Origin: Propionispora vibrioides
GTDB taxonomy: Bacteria; Bacillota; Negativicutes; Propionisporales; Propionisporaceae
Length of the DNA stretch: 39,044 bases
Reading direction: 5' to 3'
Assembly (NCBI RefSeq): GCF_900110485.1
Contig: NZ_FODY01000032.1
Span: forward strand, 1-39,044
Made by a program: the position numbers and the translations under genes. Positions within the stretch are counted from its first letter, which is position 1; each line of letters begins with the position of its first letter. Positions 1 through 9,164 of the stretch are shown one piece after another. Under the pieces are notes generated by a model. It made no database searches. It saw only the letters and a list, made by a program, of their open reading frames with translations, and had not been told where the DNA came from.

Positions 1-1
1 G

Positions 2-226
2 ACCTATTCCCATATGGAGAAACGCGGTTCCCGTTATTTGCGGTATGCTCTTTTCAATGCCGCTAAATTTGTCTGCAACTGGGATCCCTCTTTTGCCGCC
101 TATCTTGAAAAAAAGCGTGCTGAAGGAAAACATTACAATGTCGCTATTTCTCATGCTGCTAAGAAGCTTGTGCGGCTCATTTATGCCTTAGTCAAATCCC
201 AATCGCCTTACAATCCTGCCGCCTGA
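2..226 (+). CDS. IS110-family transposase, C-terminal fragment (cut by window edge)
   Basis: The reading frame is open to the left edge and ends in TGA at 226, so only the last ~74 residues are seen. The stretch KRGSRYLRYALFNAA followed by KKRAEGKHYNVAISHAAKK is the characteristic end of the transposase_20 (IS116/IS110/IS902) domain of IS110-family transposases, which carry a DEDD catalytic domain at the N-terminus and a serine-recombinase-like C-terminal part. The first ATG at 14 lies inside the domain and is not a true start. Whether the full element is intact cannot be judged from here. A hairpin with a T-tract follows 26 bases after the stop. Confidence 0.88.
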   Translation, partial: TYSHMEKRGSRYLRYALFNAAKFVCNWDPSFAAYLEKKRAEGKHYNVAISHAAKKLVRLIYALVKSQSPYNPAA

Positions 227-251
227 CTCTTCCTGACTCTACACTTTTTTT

Positions 252-274
252 GAGCGCCGCAAGACGCTCTTTTT
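252..274 (+). terminator. Intrinsic terminator after the IS110 transposase
   Basis: GAGCG (252-256) pairs with CGCTC (265-269) around an 8-base loop and runs directly into five to six T residues. The stem is short but well placed behind the transposase stop. The rest of 275-554 shows no gene and no promoter I can defend; it is AT-rich spacer leading to the cupin gene. Confidence 0.6.
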
Positions 275-554
275 GCTATGCCCTTTTGTCTTCTTTGCCT
301 ATTCGTAACTCTTTTGGCTTTTCACCCTTGACTTTTTATAGTTAGTCTTTCTTACTCTTTATTATATCATGCTTTTCTGTTTTAAATCGGCCTGCAATTA
401 AAGGAAACAACTGCTTCCTAGCCCCTCGCCTAACCACCGCTCTCCATTTGCATAAAAAACTCTTATTCCGTCTGGTGCAACTCCGCAATTTTTTCCTATA
501 AATCCACGGACTCATTCCTTACACTAAAAGCAAATGATAAAAGGAGTGTTTAAT

Positions 555-938
555 ATGAATTTGTTTGACAAATTTGAAACCGGCAGTCTGGTGCTGCCAT
601 CCGGTCAGGTTGATTTTGCAGCCGTGGCCTGGTCGCCGCATCCAACATTTGAAGGCGTAGCGTTAAAGCATCTGATTACCGCCGAAAATACCGGCGGAGC
701 CTTCAGCTATCATCTGGTTCGCCTAGGACCGGGCAAAAAAATCGGTCTGCACATCCACCATCCCCAATTGGAAACCCATGAAGTCGTCGCCGGTGGCGGT
801 GTATGCGTCAATGCAGGACAGGAACTGCCCTATGAGCCGGGAACTATTTCTATCTTTCCGGCCGGCATCAAGCATGAAGTTATGGCCGGGCCGGACGGGC
901 TCTGCCTGTTCGCCAAGTTCATCCCCGCATTATGTTAA
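555..938 (+). CDS. Small cupin-domain protein
   Basis: 127 residues forming one cupin barrel, a fold that binds a metal or small ligand. Motif 1 is visible as GLHIHHPQLETHE (an HxH pair plus Glu/His) and motif 2 as PAGIKHEV with its single His, so a metal site is plausible. There is no signal peptide, so it should be cytoplasmic. An upstream in-frame ATG exists at 534, but AAAGGAG at 540-546 sits 8 bases before the ATG at 555, which decides the start. It converges on the AraC-type gene with only 5 bases between the stops. A sugar- or metabolite-binding or isomerase role is possible; the substrate is not predictable. Confidence 0.8.
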   Translation: MNLFDKFETGSLVLPSGQVDFAAVAWSPHPTFEGVALKHLITAENTGGAFSYHLVRLGPGKKIGLHIHHPQLETHEVVAGGGVCVNAGQELPYEPGTISIFPAGIKHEVMAGPDGLCLFAKFIPALC

Positions 939-943
939 GTAAG

Positions 944-1663
944 TTAAGGTAACCGGCTAACCGCTTGCCTATATATGGCAGGGGTCAGGCCAATGATCTG
1001 TTTAAAACATTTAATAAAATGACTTTGATCGTAAAAGCCCAGGTCAGCGGCAATCTCGGTCAACGGCTTACCGTTTTCCAGCATCCGCTGCGCCTTGCGA
1101 ACCTTATTTTGTAGCTGAAATTGATGCGGAGTCATCCCCAGCTTCTGCTTAAACCGTTTAATGTAATGATATTTGCTGAAATACATACTGTCGGCCATGT
1201 TTTGTATGCTGCTGTTGTTTTCAGGGTTTTGCCGCAAATGCTTGACATCTGCCAGCATATCACCGACCAATTCCCGGACTGGCTCACCTTGATAAAGCGC
1301 GCCGGTTGCCGCTTCCAGACATGTATTGTCAATGGACAGGGCTAAGCAAGTAATATCCTGAGAAAGTATTTCCCGCAGACTGTTGGCGTTATGTCGTTCC
1401 ACAAGCTCCCTAGGCAGACAGACCGCTATCATATTATAAATAGAAGGTAATAGCAGCGCATGCATCTGATAAGGCTTAATGATAAAAAATTGGCCGGGCT
1501 GAACGGTAACGGCCTGCTCTTCACAGATAAGAGTAACAGCTCCCGCCAGGACAAAGCCGACCGTATATATCGATACATGATTATGCTCGTGGTAGGTTAT
1601 CTGCCAGTCTTTAAGATGTATTATTTCCAATTGCTGCGAACGGTAATAAGCGGACTTACCCAT
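944..1663 (-). CDS. AraC-family transcriptional regulator with N-terminal cupin
   Basis: 239 residues. Residues ~20-80 form an AraC-type ligand-binding cupin half (HEHNHVSIYTVGFVLAG, then QPGQFFIIKPYQMHAL). Residues ~145-235 hold the two helix-turn-helix motifs of the AraC/XylS DNA-binding domain: MADSMYFSKYHYIKRFKQ is the first and EIAADLGFYDQSHFIKCFK the second, followed by the family's usual GLTPAIYR ending. AGGTGA precedes the ATG. The gene converges with the cupin protein, so a link between the two is only suggested by proximity. The effector is unknown. Confidence 0.88.
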   Translation of the reverse strand: MGKSAYYRSQQLEIIHLKDWQITYHEHNHVSIYTVGFVLAGAVTLICEEQAVTVQPGQFFIIKPYQMHALLLPSIYNMIAVCLPRELVERHNANSLREILSQDITCLALSIDNTCLEAATGALYQGEPVRELVGDMLADVKHLRQNPENNSSIQNMADSMYFSKYHYIKRFKQKLGMTPHQFQLQNKVRKAQRMLENGKPLTEIAADLGFYDQSHFIKCFKQIIGLTPAIYRQAVSRLP

Positions 1664-1683
1664 AAAATCACCTGCCTAGCCTA

Positions 1684-1713
1684 ATTATAATATAAATGAA
1701 AAAATAAGGTAAA
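1684..1713 (-). promoter_or_regulatory. Probable sigma-70/SigA promoter of the AraC-type gene
   Basis: On the minus strand TTTACC (1713-1708) and a perfect TATAAT (1689-1684) are separated by 18 bp, ending about 20 bases before the start codon. The -10 is perfect and the -35 matches four of six positions. Confidence 0.45.
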
Positions 1714-1800
1714 CCCAACTCTTCAGTTTGCTCGCTCGGATAGCCTACAGCAATTACCCACAGGCCTGTCGCCGGGCAGACAGCCAAGCCATCAAGCTGA

Positions 1801-1830
1801 CAAGAACCCGCGAAGCTTCGCGGGTTCTTG
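1801..1830 (-). terminator. Perfect 30-bp palindrome, probable bidirectional terminator
   Basis: CAAGAACCCGCGAAG (1801-1815) is followed at once by its exact reverse complement (1816-1830). The GC-rich core flanked by GGGTTCTTG on both strands fits a terminator for the HD-domain gene, whose stop lies 25 bases upstream on the minus strand. The T-tract is interrupted, so termination may be incomplete. Confidence 0.6.
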
Positions 1831-1854
1831 TCCTACAGCCGGCAGGCTTTTATT

Positions 1855-2352
1855 CTATTTTTGCATAAACCGTTCTAGTGCCAAGGCCTTGCCTGTGGCG
1901 GTCTTGAACTGCTCCTCAATGTACTGCCGAAGCTGCTCTTTGTCGTTTCTAATATCCATGTACGCAAGGTTGGCTAATAGGTCGGCCTCCCATTGTATCT
2001 GAAAATCCAAGCCGTCAATCTTAGCCGGTGTATGATGAAATGAAATAATAAAGCAGACCCGCTCAATAAACCGGGAGTCATAGTGAAGCTCTTCCAATAT
2101 ACGCCTGGCGATAGGCGGTCCCTCTTTTTCCTGATACATGGCCTCCATCGACCCATACTTGCGTTGCGCTTCCACGGCCCCTATATCATGCAGAATGGCA
2201 ACAACCGAAATCAGCTCTCGCTCAGCCGCCTCAATACCTTCCCCTTCCATAATGAGCGCCGCATCCTGCAACACATTAAGTGTGTGGTCGATTCCATAAG
2301 GCACTTCCCGGAAAATTTCTTTCATTTTTGCAATCACTTTATCCCTGGACAT
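1855..2352 (-). CDS. HD-domain phosphohydrolase-like protein
   Basis: 165 residues of the HD superfamily, metal-dependent phosphohydrolases acting on nucleotides and related phosphoesters. The ligand set H...HD...H...D is visible: His23 (GIDHTLNV), His55-Asp56 (AILHDIGA), His106/107 (SFHHTP) and Asp124 (WEADLL). The protein is a single domain with no GGDEF, PAS or membrane part, so it is not an HD-GYP receptor. GAGGAGGAG lies just before the ATG. It has its own spacing from the PTS regulator upstream (139 bases) and is followed by the 30-bp palindrome. The substrate is unknown. Confidence 0.82.
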   Translation of the reverse strand: MSRDKVIAKMKEIFREVPYGIDHTLNVLQDAALIMEGEGIEAAERELISVVAILHDIGAVEAQRKYGSMEAMYQEKEGPPIARRILEELHYDSRFIERVCFIISFHHTPAKIDGLDFQIQWEADLLANLAYMDIRNDKEQLRQYIEEQFKTATGKALALERFMQK

Positions 2353-2491
2353 GGCTCCTCCTCATGACGAATGACCTCAGAGAGTTTTCAGTAACAATGA
2401 TAGGCCACTGGAATTAACGGAACCGGTCCGTCGGCTAAGACTTTCCCTGGTTGAACTGCGGCGAAGGCCGGCGTTATTCCCGTAAGATTCA

Positions 2492-5290
2492 TTACTGCTT
2501 TTGCCCAGCCTTAAGATTGGTATTTTTCCCGCCGGGAAAGCTGCTTAAAAAGTAACATACCTCACCCACCGAAACCTCCAGTGACAATTGAGCAGCACTT
2601 TCTTGTATGATTTTTTCCAGACATTTAAAATCCTGCTCCCGCTCGGTTTGTATCTCCCTGCTCCATTGCGGCTCTAATAACGCCTCCTGGGCATAAGCCC
2701 GGTCAAACATACACGCTGCATGTAAATAAGTCCGGATAATTACATCTTGTTCCATAGCACCCTGAAAGAACGCACCCGAAATTTTTTCCACCAGTTCCTT
2801 GCATACATCCGCTACCTTATACAAAGGCAGTCTTTTAATAAACTTGCCAAGCTGCTCTTCCAACAGTTTGTAAATGCTTTTAGCTGCCTGACTTTCACTC
2901 GCCAGTTCATACCTTGCCGGCTGACTGCTTTGCAAAATACTCTTTATTTTCTTTATACCGTCATGACTAAAAAGTTCCCCGGCCGGTACAAAAGGAATAT
3001 CCGGAATACCCGGATTAAAGCTGCCGATAATTAAATTTACTTTTAGTTCGGTTGTCTGAAGCATTGCTTGAATATCTTCCGCTGCACTGGCCATCTTAAA
3101 TTGCAGGTTGCTCACTTCCGGAATTTCGGCTACTAAAATTTCCTGCATCTTCTTGGCCACGCCCTGCCCGGTGGCGCAAACCAGCAGTACCACCTTGGGT
3201 TCGACTTTTTCCACATTGGCAAGCTTACCATATTGATGACGCTGCCTGATCGTCATGGTATAGTCATCGTAAGCATCATAAATAGCTTTTACTGCATCGT
3301 CTAAATTATTTACATTGGTGGTAAATAAGCGTCTTCCCGCTTCGAGAAGCAAGGCAGTCGTCAAGTTGGGGATCACCCGTACTTGTACGCCTGTTTCCTG
3401 ACATAAGGTGTCTTCCATCGTCACGAGAAATCCCATGTCTACAATCAAAACGACGCCCAGTCCTTCATCTATCTTCTTGATAATCGTGCGGAGGTCCTCC
3501 ACCGTTTGCATGTTACTGCGGTTCAGGGGAATCTCGTAGTATTTTATTCGATCCATACCCAACAGATTATTAGCCAGTTCCGCCATATGCTGGGCAACAC
3601 CCCGGCCATGGGCAACAACAACAATACCGGCATGAGCCTGCCCATAATCTTCTCCCCCGTGAATTAAGAACATAGTTAAAAAGCCAAGTTCATCCTCGGG
3701 TATTATCGTACCTAGCTTCTTTTCCATACTCTCTTTGTGTTTTTCGGCAATCTTAAACGCCGGACTGTGCTTTTGTTTTATATTTGTTAAATCAGGATTA
3801 TAAATGGACCGTCCCGAGGCGGACCGTTCTTTAAATTGCTGCAAATGCCAGGCCAGTGCCACAAGCGTGTTTTTACTATAGCTACGAACAAGGCATTCCG
3901 CCGCATCATTCACCAGCGCATTGGCAATTTCCCAGACAGGGGCTTCAATAATACTGGCCGGCATATCCACAGAATTGGTTTTACGTAAAATTTGATCGAT
4001 GGAGCTAAAATACTTTTCCAGATCCTGCCGGGCCTTGATAGTGATCTCTTCGGCCGATATTCCGAGTTGCCGGTAATATTCCATCTTGCGGTCAATGTAT
4101 TTATAAAAATCAATATGAAAATCATGGACATTGTCCTGCTCAGACTGCAGCAACAGACTGTCTGCTTTAATGAGAATGCCCTCTTTGAACAGCTTATTAA
4201 CCGCAGTATCCAACACCGATTGTCTTGTCACTAATGAAAAAATGCGCTGGGGAATATTTTTTTCTCTTAATTGCAGATACTGTTCCGAAGCTGTGGAATA
4301 CTCCAGGTAACTTTTTGCGCAACACAATAAGACATCGTTGCGCAATTCACCGATATTGGCGGGACAATGGTAATTCGCAAAAATCTCCAGGACCTTGCCC
4401 TCAATAAATATCGATATACCTAACCGTCTGGCCTCCTGCCGGACAAAATGCACAATGATATTCACCCGCTCGCGGATCGGCCGCTCACTGATGCGCGGCA
4501 GGCTGATTTGCACCGGAATCCGCCGGCGAAAAGTCATTAATAAAGAGCTGGATACGTCTTCTGAGGTTGCACCGATAATCATCAGTTGCCCTTTGCGCCG
4601 CTCCTGGGTTTCCCCCAACCGCCGGTAAATGCCTTTATCAATTAACATAAATAAAAGTTCCTGGCCTGTCGGCGGCAACCGGTGAATCTCATCAAGAAAT
4701 AAAATCCCTCCCTGCGCCCGCTCGACAATTCCGTTCCGATCCTCCTCGGCACCGGTAAAAGCGCCTTTCACATAACCGAATAGCTGCGCCAATAAAAGTT
4801 GTTCATTGGCGGCATAATCGGCACAGCAAAACTGTACAAAGGGAATCTCATTCTTTTCTTCCTTCTTCCAGCATTGATTAGCATAAGCCCACATTTCCTC
4901 AGCCAGAAGATTTTTCCCGACCCCGCTCTCGCCTAAAATCAATGTATGCAGTCCATAAGGCGGATAAATAATCGCCGCTTTGGCAAGTTCAATCTGGGCT
5001 TTTATACTGCCGTCGTAGCCAATAATTTCGGCAAAGGGAGTTTTCCCGTTTTTGTTATTACAGGCCTGCGTTTTAGTATTTATTTCTTCTATATTTTCTT
5101 TGATTTGATATAGTACCGGCCGCGTACCTGTCTTGGTCACCACGCCTTCTTTAAACAAACGATTTAGCTCCAGAGAAGCGTCGCATCTTTGTATAGCTAA
5201 TTCCAAGGCAAGTTTTTGAGCACTAATTCCGGGTTTGTTAGTTTTTTTATATTCTTTTAGAAACTGTATAATTTTATCTATCCGTGCCAT
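2492..5290 (-). CDS. LevR-type sigma-54-dependent activator with PRD and EII-like domains
   Basis: 932 residues. Order: winged-helix DNA-binding region (1-60); AAA+ sigma-54 activator domain with Walker A GESGVGKN (120-127), the sigma-54-contacting loop GAFTGA (176-181) and Walker B ILFLDE (196-201); PRD1 (~445-548, His483 and His544); EIIA-Man-like domain with the phosphorylatable His561 in VVVAHGRGV; EIIB-like segment with Cys705 (VLLVCATGQG); PRD2 (~815-920, His857). This is the LevR/ManR layout, in which PTS phosphorylation sets activity according to substrate and carbon state. Its target should be the mannose-family PTS operon next to it, which carries a matching -24/-12 promoter and an upstream palindrome. 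It is probably transcribed as the last gene of that operon (71 bases after the amidohydrolase) or from a nearby promoter. Confidence 0.93.
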   Translation of the reverse strand: MARIDKIIQFLKEYKKTNKPGISAQKLALELAIQRCDASLELNRLFKEGVVTKTGTRPVLYQIKENIEEINTKTQACNNKNGKTPFAEIIGYDGSIKAQIELAKAAIIYPPYGLHTLILGESGVGKNLLAEEMWAYANQCWKKEEKNEIPFVQFCCADYAANEQLLLAQLFGYVKGAFTGAEEDRNGIVERAQGGILFLDEIHRLPPTGQELLFMLIDKGIYRRLGETQERRKGQLMIIGATSEDVSSSLLMTFRRRIPVQISLPRISERPIRERVNIIVHFVRQEARRLGISIFIEGKVLEIFANYHCPANIGELRNDVLLCCAKSYLEYSTASEQYLQLREKNIPQRIFSLVTRQSVLDTAVNKLFKEGILIKADSLLLQSEQDNVHDFHIDFYKYIDRKMEYYRQLGISAEEITIKARQDLEKYFSSIDQILRKTNSVDMPASIIEAPVWEIANALVNDAAECLVRSYSKNTLVALAWHLQQFKERSASGRSIYNPDLTNIKQKHSPAFKIAEKHKESMEKKLGTIIPEDELGFLTMFLIHGGEDYGQAHAGIVVVAHGRGVAQHMAELANNLLGMDRIKYYEIPLNRSNMQTVEDLRTIIKKIDEGLGVVLIVDMGFLVTMEDTLCQETGVQVRVIPNLTTALLLEAGRRLFTTNVNNLDDAVKAIYDAYDDYTMTIRQRHQYGKLANVEKVEPKVVLLVCATGQGVAKKMQEILVAEIPEVSNLQFKMASAAEDIQAMLQTTELKVNLIIGSFNPGIPDIPFVPAGELFSHDGIKKIKSILQSSQPARYELASESQAAKSIYKLLEEQLGKFIKRLPLYKVADVCKELVEKISGAFFQGAMEQDVIIRTYLHAACMFDRAYAQEALLEPQWSREIQTEREQDFKCLEKIIQESAAQLSLEVSVGEVCYFLSSFPGGKNTNLKAGQKQ

Positions 5291-5361
5291 ACCGATTACC
5301 TCTCATCAAACATCTATCCGGCATCTACTTTTAGCCGTAATTTCTAAATTTTCACATAAAT

Positions 5362-6522
5362 TCATCTATAGCGAAACATAGTTTCCATATGCCGATAGAC
5401 AATTTTTCCCTCCAGGATGGTCATCAGCGGAACAAGAACCTGGTTTCCATTATAACAGTCTCCATTCTTATTTTCAAAAACGACAGCAACATCTTGTTTT
5501 AATTCAAACATGGCAATATCGGCAATTGCGCCCGCTTCCAGTGTGCCGAGCCGGTTTTCCAGCCCCAGGATACGGGCAGGCTTTTCCGTACAGGCCCGGA
5601 TAACTTCCAGCAGCGGCAGCCCCAGATTTAAGTATTTCGACAGCAATAACGGCAGTCCGTATATTTGCGGATGAAATAATGATGATAACGTTAAGTCCGT
5701 ACTGATTATATCCGGCACAAACCCTTCTTTTAGTGCAGGAATCAGCACCTGATAATCATAGTTTCCCTTCGCATCGGCACTGTCAAACAGCACGCCACGC
5801 GTTCTCGCTGCCTGTATACTGCTTTTGATACCGCCACTTTGCTCCAGTATTGTGCTGTTCAGTCCCTGATAGCAGTGGCAGAGAATATCCCCGGCCCCTA
5901 GCTGTGCAGTAATAGCCTCCAGCGGCATCGGTGGATTCTTGCCATGAACAACCAGCCGGGTATCCAGTTCCCTGGCAATAGCAAGGGTTTTCTGAAGTGG
6001 GACATGGCCCCAGTCATCAATGATCGCTTTATCGCAGCGAAGCTTCAACCCGCATATTTCCGGAAATTTATCAATCATGCTTCTGATACGGGGAAGATCA
6101 TAGTATTGAGGATTGATTTGTTCAGGAAAGTTCCCGCCCAGCTGGCCCATGGAGGATATATTAAGGTAGGCAAACAACTTCATCTTGCTGCGGAGTATGA
6201 CATTTTGCCTAAAGCTTTCATAGTTGGCGGCCCCGGCACTGCCTGCATCAACGGCTGCCGTAACCCCCATCGGCAATAATGCGGAATCCGGAAAAAAGCC
6301 ATATTCCGAGCCGCCGTCAAAAATATGCACATGATGATCAATGAGACCAGGCGTAATCAGATAGCCCCTGGCATTGATCACTTGTTCAGCCTGCAGGTCA
6401 CAAGCCTGCTGCAACGGGAGGATTTTTCCGTCCCGAATTGCCAGATCCTGCTGCTCCATAAGATTATTCTTAGGATCAACGATGGTTCCACCGGAAATCA
6501 AAATATCCACTTTTTCTTTCAT
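5362..6522 (-). CDS. EF_0837/AHA_3915-type amidohydrolase/deacetylase
   Basis: 386 residues of the amidohydrolase superfamily (TIM-barrel metal hydrolase). The N-terminal metal motif is HHVHIF after the small beta-domain typical of dihydroorotase-like enzymes. Further ligand candidates are GLKLRC (Lys), VVHGKNP (His), LCHCYQGL (His) and ISTDLT (Asp), and the C-terminal RILGLENRLGTLEAGAIAD is usual. The family occurs in sugar-acid PTS operons of the D-glucosaminate type, where hydrolysis of an acyl or cyclic amide bond is assumed. An ATG at 6528 sits directly on the Shine-Dalgarno; GGAGG (6533-6529) is 6 bases from the ATG at 6522, so I take the latter. It lies between EIID and the LevR-type gene. 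The substrate is unproven. Confidence 0.85.
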   Translation of the reverse strand: MKEKVDILISGGTIVDPKNNLMEQQDLAIRDGKILPLQQACDLQAEQVINARGYLITPGLIDHHVHIFDGGSEYGFFPDSALLPMGVTAAVDAGSAGAANYESFRQNVILRSKMKLFAYLNISSMGQLGGNFPEQINPQYYDLPRIRSMIDKFPEICGLKLRCDKAIIDDWGHVPLQKTLAIARELDTRLVVHGKNPPMPLEAITAQLGAGDILCHCYQGLNSTILEQSGGIKSSIQAARTRGVLFDSADAKGNYDYQVLIPALKEGFVPDIISTDLTLSSLFHPQIYGLPLLLSKYLNLGLPLLEVIRACTEKPARILGLENRLGTLEAGAIADIAMFELKQDVAVVFENKNGDCYNGNQVLVPLMTILEGKIVYRHMETMFRYR

Positions 6523-6558
6523 AGTCATCCTCCCGCCCCCGTCAGAAAAAATAAAGGA

Positions 6559-6600
6559 ATTTAGCTCTACAATGTCCGTCTTAACATAGTAGAGCTAAAT
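6559..6600 (-). terminator. Intercistronic hairpin between EIID and amidohydrolase
   Basis: ATTTAGCTCTAC (6559-6570) and its exact complement (6589-6600) form a 12-bp stem with an 18-base loop. On the minus strand it runs into AAATTCC and then a T-rich stretch. It may act as a partial terminator, or as an mRNA-stabilising end that lowers expression of the amidohydrolase and activator relative to the PTS genes. Confidence 0.5.
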
Positions 6601-6626
6601 GCACCATTTAATTCACAAATAATTAT

Positions 6627-7469
6627 TTAAAAGATGCCCAGCACGCCGCCGGCAATGGCAATAAGCACTAAAATCAGCATGGATTTGGTCGCCGATATTC
6701 TTTTCTTTTTTAACATCCAGTAAGTGCCTAAAACCAATAATAACGGTAATACATGTGGCATCAAGGTATCAAAAATTTTCTCCTGAATATTGATCTGGGA
6801 CTGACCGATATTCAAGACAACCGGTGTAGATAGCTTGACAAAATTGGCTGACAAAGCACCCAGCGTGATAGCTCCCATCGCCGAAGCCGCCACCAAGATC
6901 CGGTTTAACAGGTTGCTTTCCATGAGCTGTTTAATCCCTACCTTGCCCATAGTATAACCCCGCATGAACATAAAATAGCCCAGTCCCCACAGGCAGAGTA
7001 ACATTAAGACCGCGTAAAGCACCGGCCCCATCATGTTCCCGGTGCTGGCCAGGGTAACGCCAAAGGCAATAAAGATCGGGTTAAGCGTCCCCTGCCAGAT
7101 GGTATCACCCACACCGGCAAAGGGCCCCATTAAGCCGGTTTTAATGCTATTAATCATATCGCCGCTAATCGGCGCTCCATTGGCCTTGTCTTCTTCCATG
7201 GCTATAACCATACCATTGATAACACCGCCAAAATACGGTTCCGTATTAAAAAACTGCATATGCCTTTTAATGCAGGCTTTGTATTCTTCCGGATCATCGC
7301 CATATAACTTTTTTATAATAGGTGCCATATGCTGAACAAATCCGGTTGCCTGTAACCGTTCATAGTTGTAATTAGAATGAGAAAAAAAGTTCCACATCCA
7401 ATAAGCGCGTACCAGATCCATCTTTGATAATTGTTTCTTCTTCTCCATGACCGTTTCCGCATCCTTCAT
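6627..7469 (-). CDS. PTS mannose/fructose/sorbose-family EIID
   Basis: 280 residues, the usual EIID length. It forms, with EIIC, the membrane channel of a mannose-family PTS permease. The conserved start (KMDLVRAYWMWNFFSHSNYNYERLQATGF), the NTEPYFGGVINGMVIAMEE segment and GPFAGVGDTIWQGTL are EIID hallmarks, and the C-terminal half is hydrophobic. AAGGAGG sits inside the end of EIIC and the ATG follows the EIIC stop by one base, so the two are translationally coupled. Confidence 0.95.
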   Translation of the reverse strand: MKDAETVMEKKKQLSKMDLVRAYWMWNFFSHSNYNYERLQATGFVQHMAPIIKKLYGDDPEEYKACIKRHMQFFNTEPYFGGVINGMVIAMEEDKANGAPISGDMINSIKTGLMGPFAGVGDTIWQGTLNPIFIAFGVTLASTGNMMGPVLYAVLMLLCLWGLGYFMFMRGYTMGKVGIKQLMESNLLNRILVAASAMGAITLGALSANFVKLSTPVVLNIGQSQINIQEKIFDTLMPHVLPLLLVLGTYWMLKKKRISATKSMLILVLIAIAGGVLGIF

Positions 7470-7470
7470 C

Positions 7471-8223
7471 TTACTGTACCTCCTTCATATTCATGGCATG
7501 AAAGTATGAAATAATGGTGGCAAAAATAGCAACCGCAATAATGCCCAAATTGAAATATACGCTCATGGCAAAACCCAGAATAAAGAATAACAGTGTGCCT
7601 TTACGTCCCATGGCGCTCATATTCATGGCAATCCCCAGAGCCGGCAGCATGCCGCCGATAATACTCATTACGTGTAAAGGCGTTCCCTGCAATAAATTGA
7701 TAATGGATTTAATAATATCTCCGCCATAATAGGCTCCCAGGGTTACGGGTATTACGCAAATAATGAACATAAAAATCTGCGGCGGGATAATATGCAGGAA
7801 GCAAATCTTATCCAAATTCCCTTCCTCAGCCGCTTTATCCGCCATATGGACAAAGGTAACATCCACGGTCATATGGGTTACCCAAATAATCGTGCCCAAT
7901 AGACCAATCGGTACGGCAATCGCAATCGCAACCGACGGCTCAAGGCCACTTGCCAGCGCAACCGCTGTCCCCAGCGTGCCCGCCAAACCGGCATCGGAGG
8001 GCAAAGCCCCGCCGGCAGTAATAAAGGCAATATACGGTAAATTAATGGCAGCTCCAATAATACAACCTTGCACAGGATCGCCCAGAATCAAGCCAACCAG
8101 GGTCCCTCCCACGATAGGCTGGCGAATAATATAACTCCCCAGAACGGTGGGCCAGGGATTCCCGTTGGTGCCCATATAGTATACAATACCAATTAATATA
8201 GCCTGAATAATCGATATTTCCAC
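7471..8223 (-). CDS. PTS mannose/sorbose-family EIIC
   Basis: 250 residues of very hydrophobic sequence with about seven membrane spans, the substrate-translocating subunit of a mannose-family permease. The N-terminus IQAILIGIVYYMGTNGNPWPT, the VGLILGDPVQGCIIGAAINL segment and GGALPSDAGLAGTLGTA are diagnostic of EIIC-Man/Sor. The start is GTG behind TAGGAGG. It sits 11 bases after EIIB and one base before EIID. Confidence 0.95.
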   Translation of the reverse strand: MEISIIQAILIGIVYYMGTNGNPWPTVLGSYIIRQPIVGGTLVGLILGDPVQGCIIGAAINLPYIAFITAGGALPSDAGLAGTLGTAVALASGLEPSVAIAIAVPIGLLGTIIWVTHMTVDVTFVHMADKAAEEGNLDKICFLHIIPPQIFMFIICVIPVTLGAYYGGDIIKSIINLLQGTPLHVMSIIGGMLPALGIAMNMSAMGRKGTLLFFILGFAMSVYFNLGIIAVAIFATIISYFHAMNMKEVQ

Positions 8224-8234
8224 AATAACGCCTC

Positions 8235-8705
8235 CTATAAAAGATCTTCAATATTTATTTTTTTGTCTTGCGGGATCACCTGTATGGAGATGGACAGTCC
8301 CTTTTCCAGCAATTTTTTCACGCAGTCTTTCTCCGCTTCCGACATCGATATATTCTTATAAAATTTACTCCGCTCCGCATTGCCGCCCATGCCGCCGACA
8401 TTTAATTCCTTAATATCAATACCGGCCTCCGCCAAGGCTAAAATAACAGCCGGGGTTTTAACCAGCAAAAAGACTTTATCATCAGGCAATGCAGTAAAAG
8501 TCGCTATCATATCCGCAATGGACAACACGGTCATTTTATATCCCGGCGGCACAGCTCCTTTTAAAATCATCTTTACAAAATCATCCTGGGCGGTTAAATC
8601 ATCAACAATAATAATGTGATTAGCGCCGCTATAATTCAACCAACTGGTTACAACCTGACCATGGATAAGACGGTCATCTACCCGTGAAAACACGATTTGC
8701 GCCAT
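8235..8705 (-). CDS. PTS mannose/sorbose-family EIIB
   Basis: 156 residues, a cytoplasmic EIIB that passes phosphate from EIIA to the sugar during uptake. The active-site motif VDDRLIHGQV is intact, with the phosphorylated His at residue 15. The length and the SRVDDRLIHGQVVTSW opening match the family. GGAGGG lies upstream of the ATG. It is preceded by EIIA after 12 bases, giving the gene order A-B-C-D on separate polypeptides. Confidence 0.95.
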   Translation of the reverse strand: MAQIVFSRVDDRLIHGQVVTSWLNYSGANHIIIVDDLTAQDDFVKMILKGAVPPGYKMTVLSIADMIATFTALPDDKVFLLVKTPAVILALAEAGIDIKELNVGGMGGNAERSKFYKNISMSEAEKDCVKKLLEKGLSISIQVIPQDKKINIEDLL

Positions 8706-8717
8706 GCCTTTTCCCTC

Positions 8718-9143
8718 CTACGACTCTGCAGCTTGCTGCATTTTTTTTATCATATCACGATTTAACAGGGTAATGCTTTCTTTAGCGGCCTGCAGGCATT
8801 CACAGGCCAGCACAGCCTCATTCAGAGAACTTTCCCGCTTAGTCAAAACATGCAACAACATGGGTAAATTCACGCCGGTAAGTAATTGAAAATTGTATGT
8901 TTGCAATAGGGAAAATGCAACGTTATAAGGGCTTCCTCCCAGCATATCCACTAACACAACCACGCCTTCACAAGTTTGAAGGGAAATAATCTCTTTTTCC
9001 ATTTGTTCTCTGAACGCTTGAATAGAATCACCGACATGCAATGTAAGGACCTTTACATTATCCTGCTTTCCCAATAAAACCTCTGAAGTTTTTACCACCC
9101 CTTCGCTTAACTCCGAATGGGTAGCTATAATGACACCTACCAC
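8718..9143 (-). CDS. PTS mannose-family EIIA
   Basis: 141 residues, a single EIIA-Man domain that takes phosphate from HPr. The start MVGVIIATHSELSEGV places the phosphorylatable His at residue 9, and VVVLVDMLGGSPYNVA is the conserved mid-domain motif. The start codon is GTG with AAAGGAG 8 bases upstream; no ATG is available nearby. It follows the aldolase gene by 21 bases, in the same operon. Confidence 0.94.
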   Translation of the reverse strand: MVGVIIATHSELSEGVVKTSEVLLGKQDNVKVLTLHVGDSIQAFREQMEKEIISLQTCEGVVVLVDMLGGSPYNVAFSLLQTYNFQLLTGVNLPMLLHVLTKRESSLNEAVLACECLQAAKESITLLNRDMIKKMQQAAES

Positions 9144-9164
9144 GTTTAAAACTCCTTTGCACCG

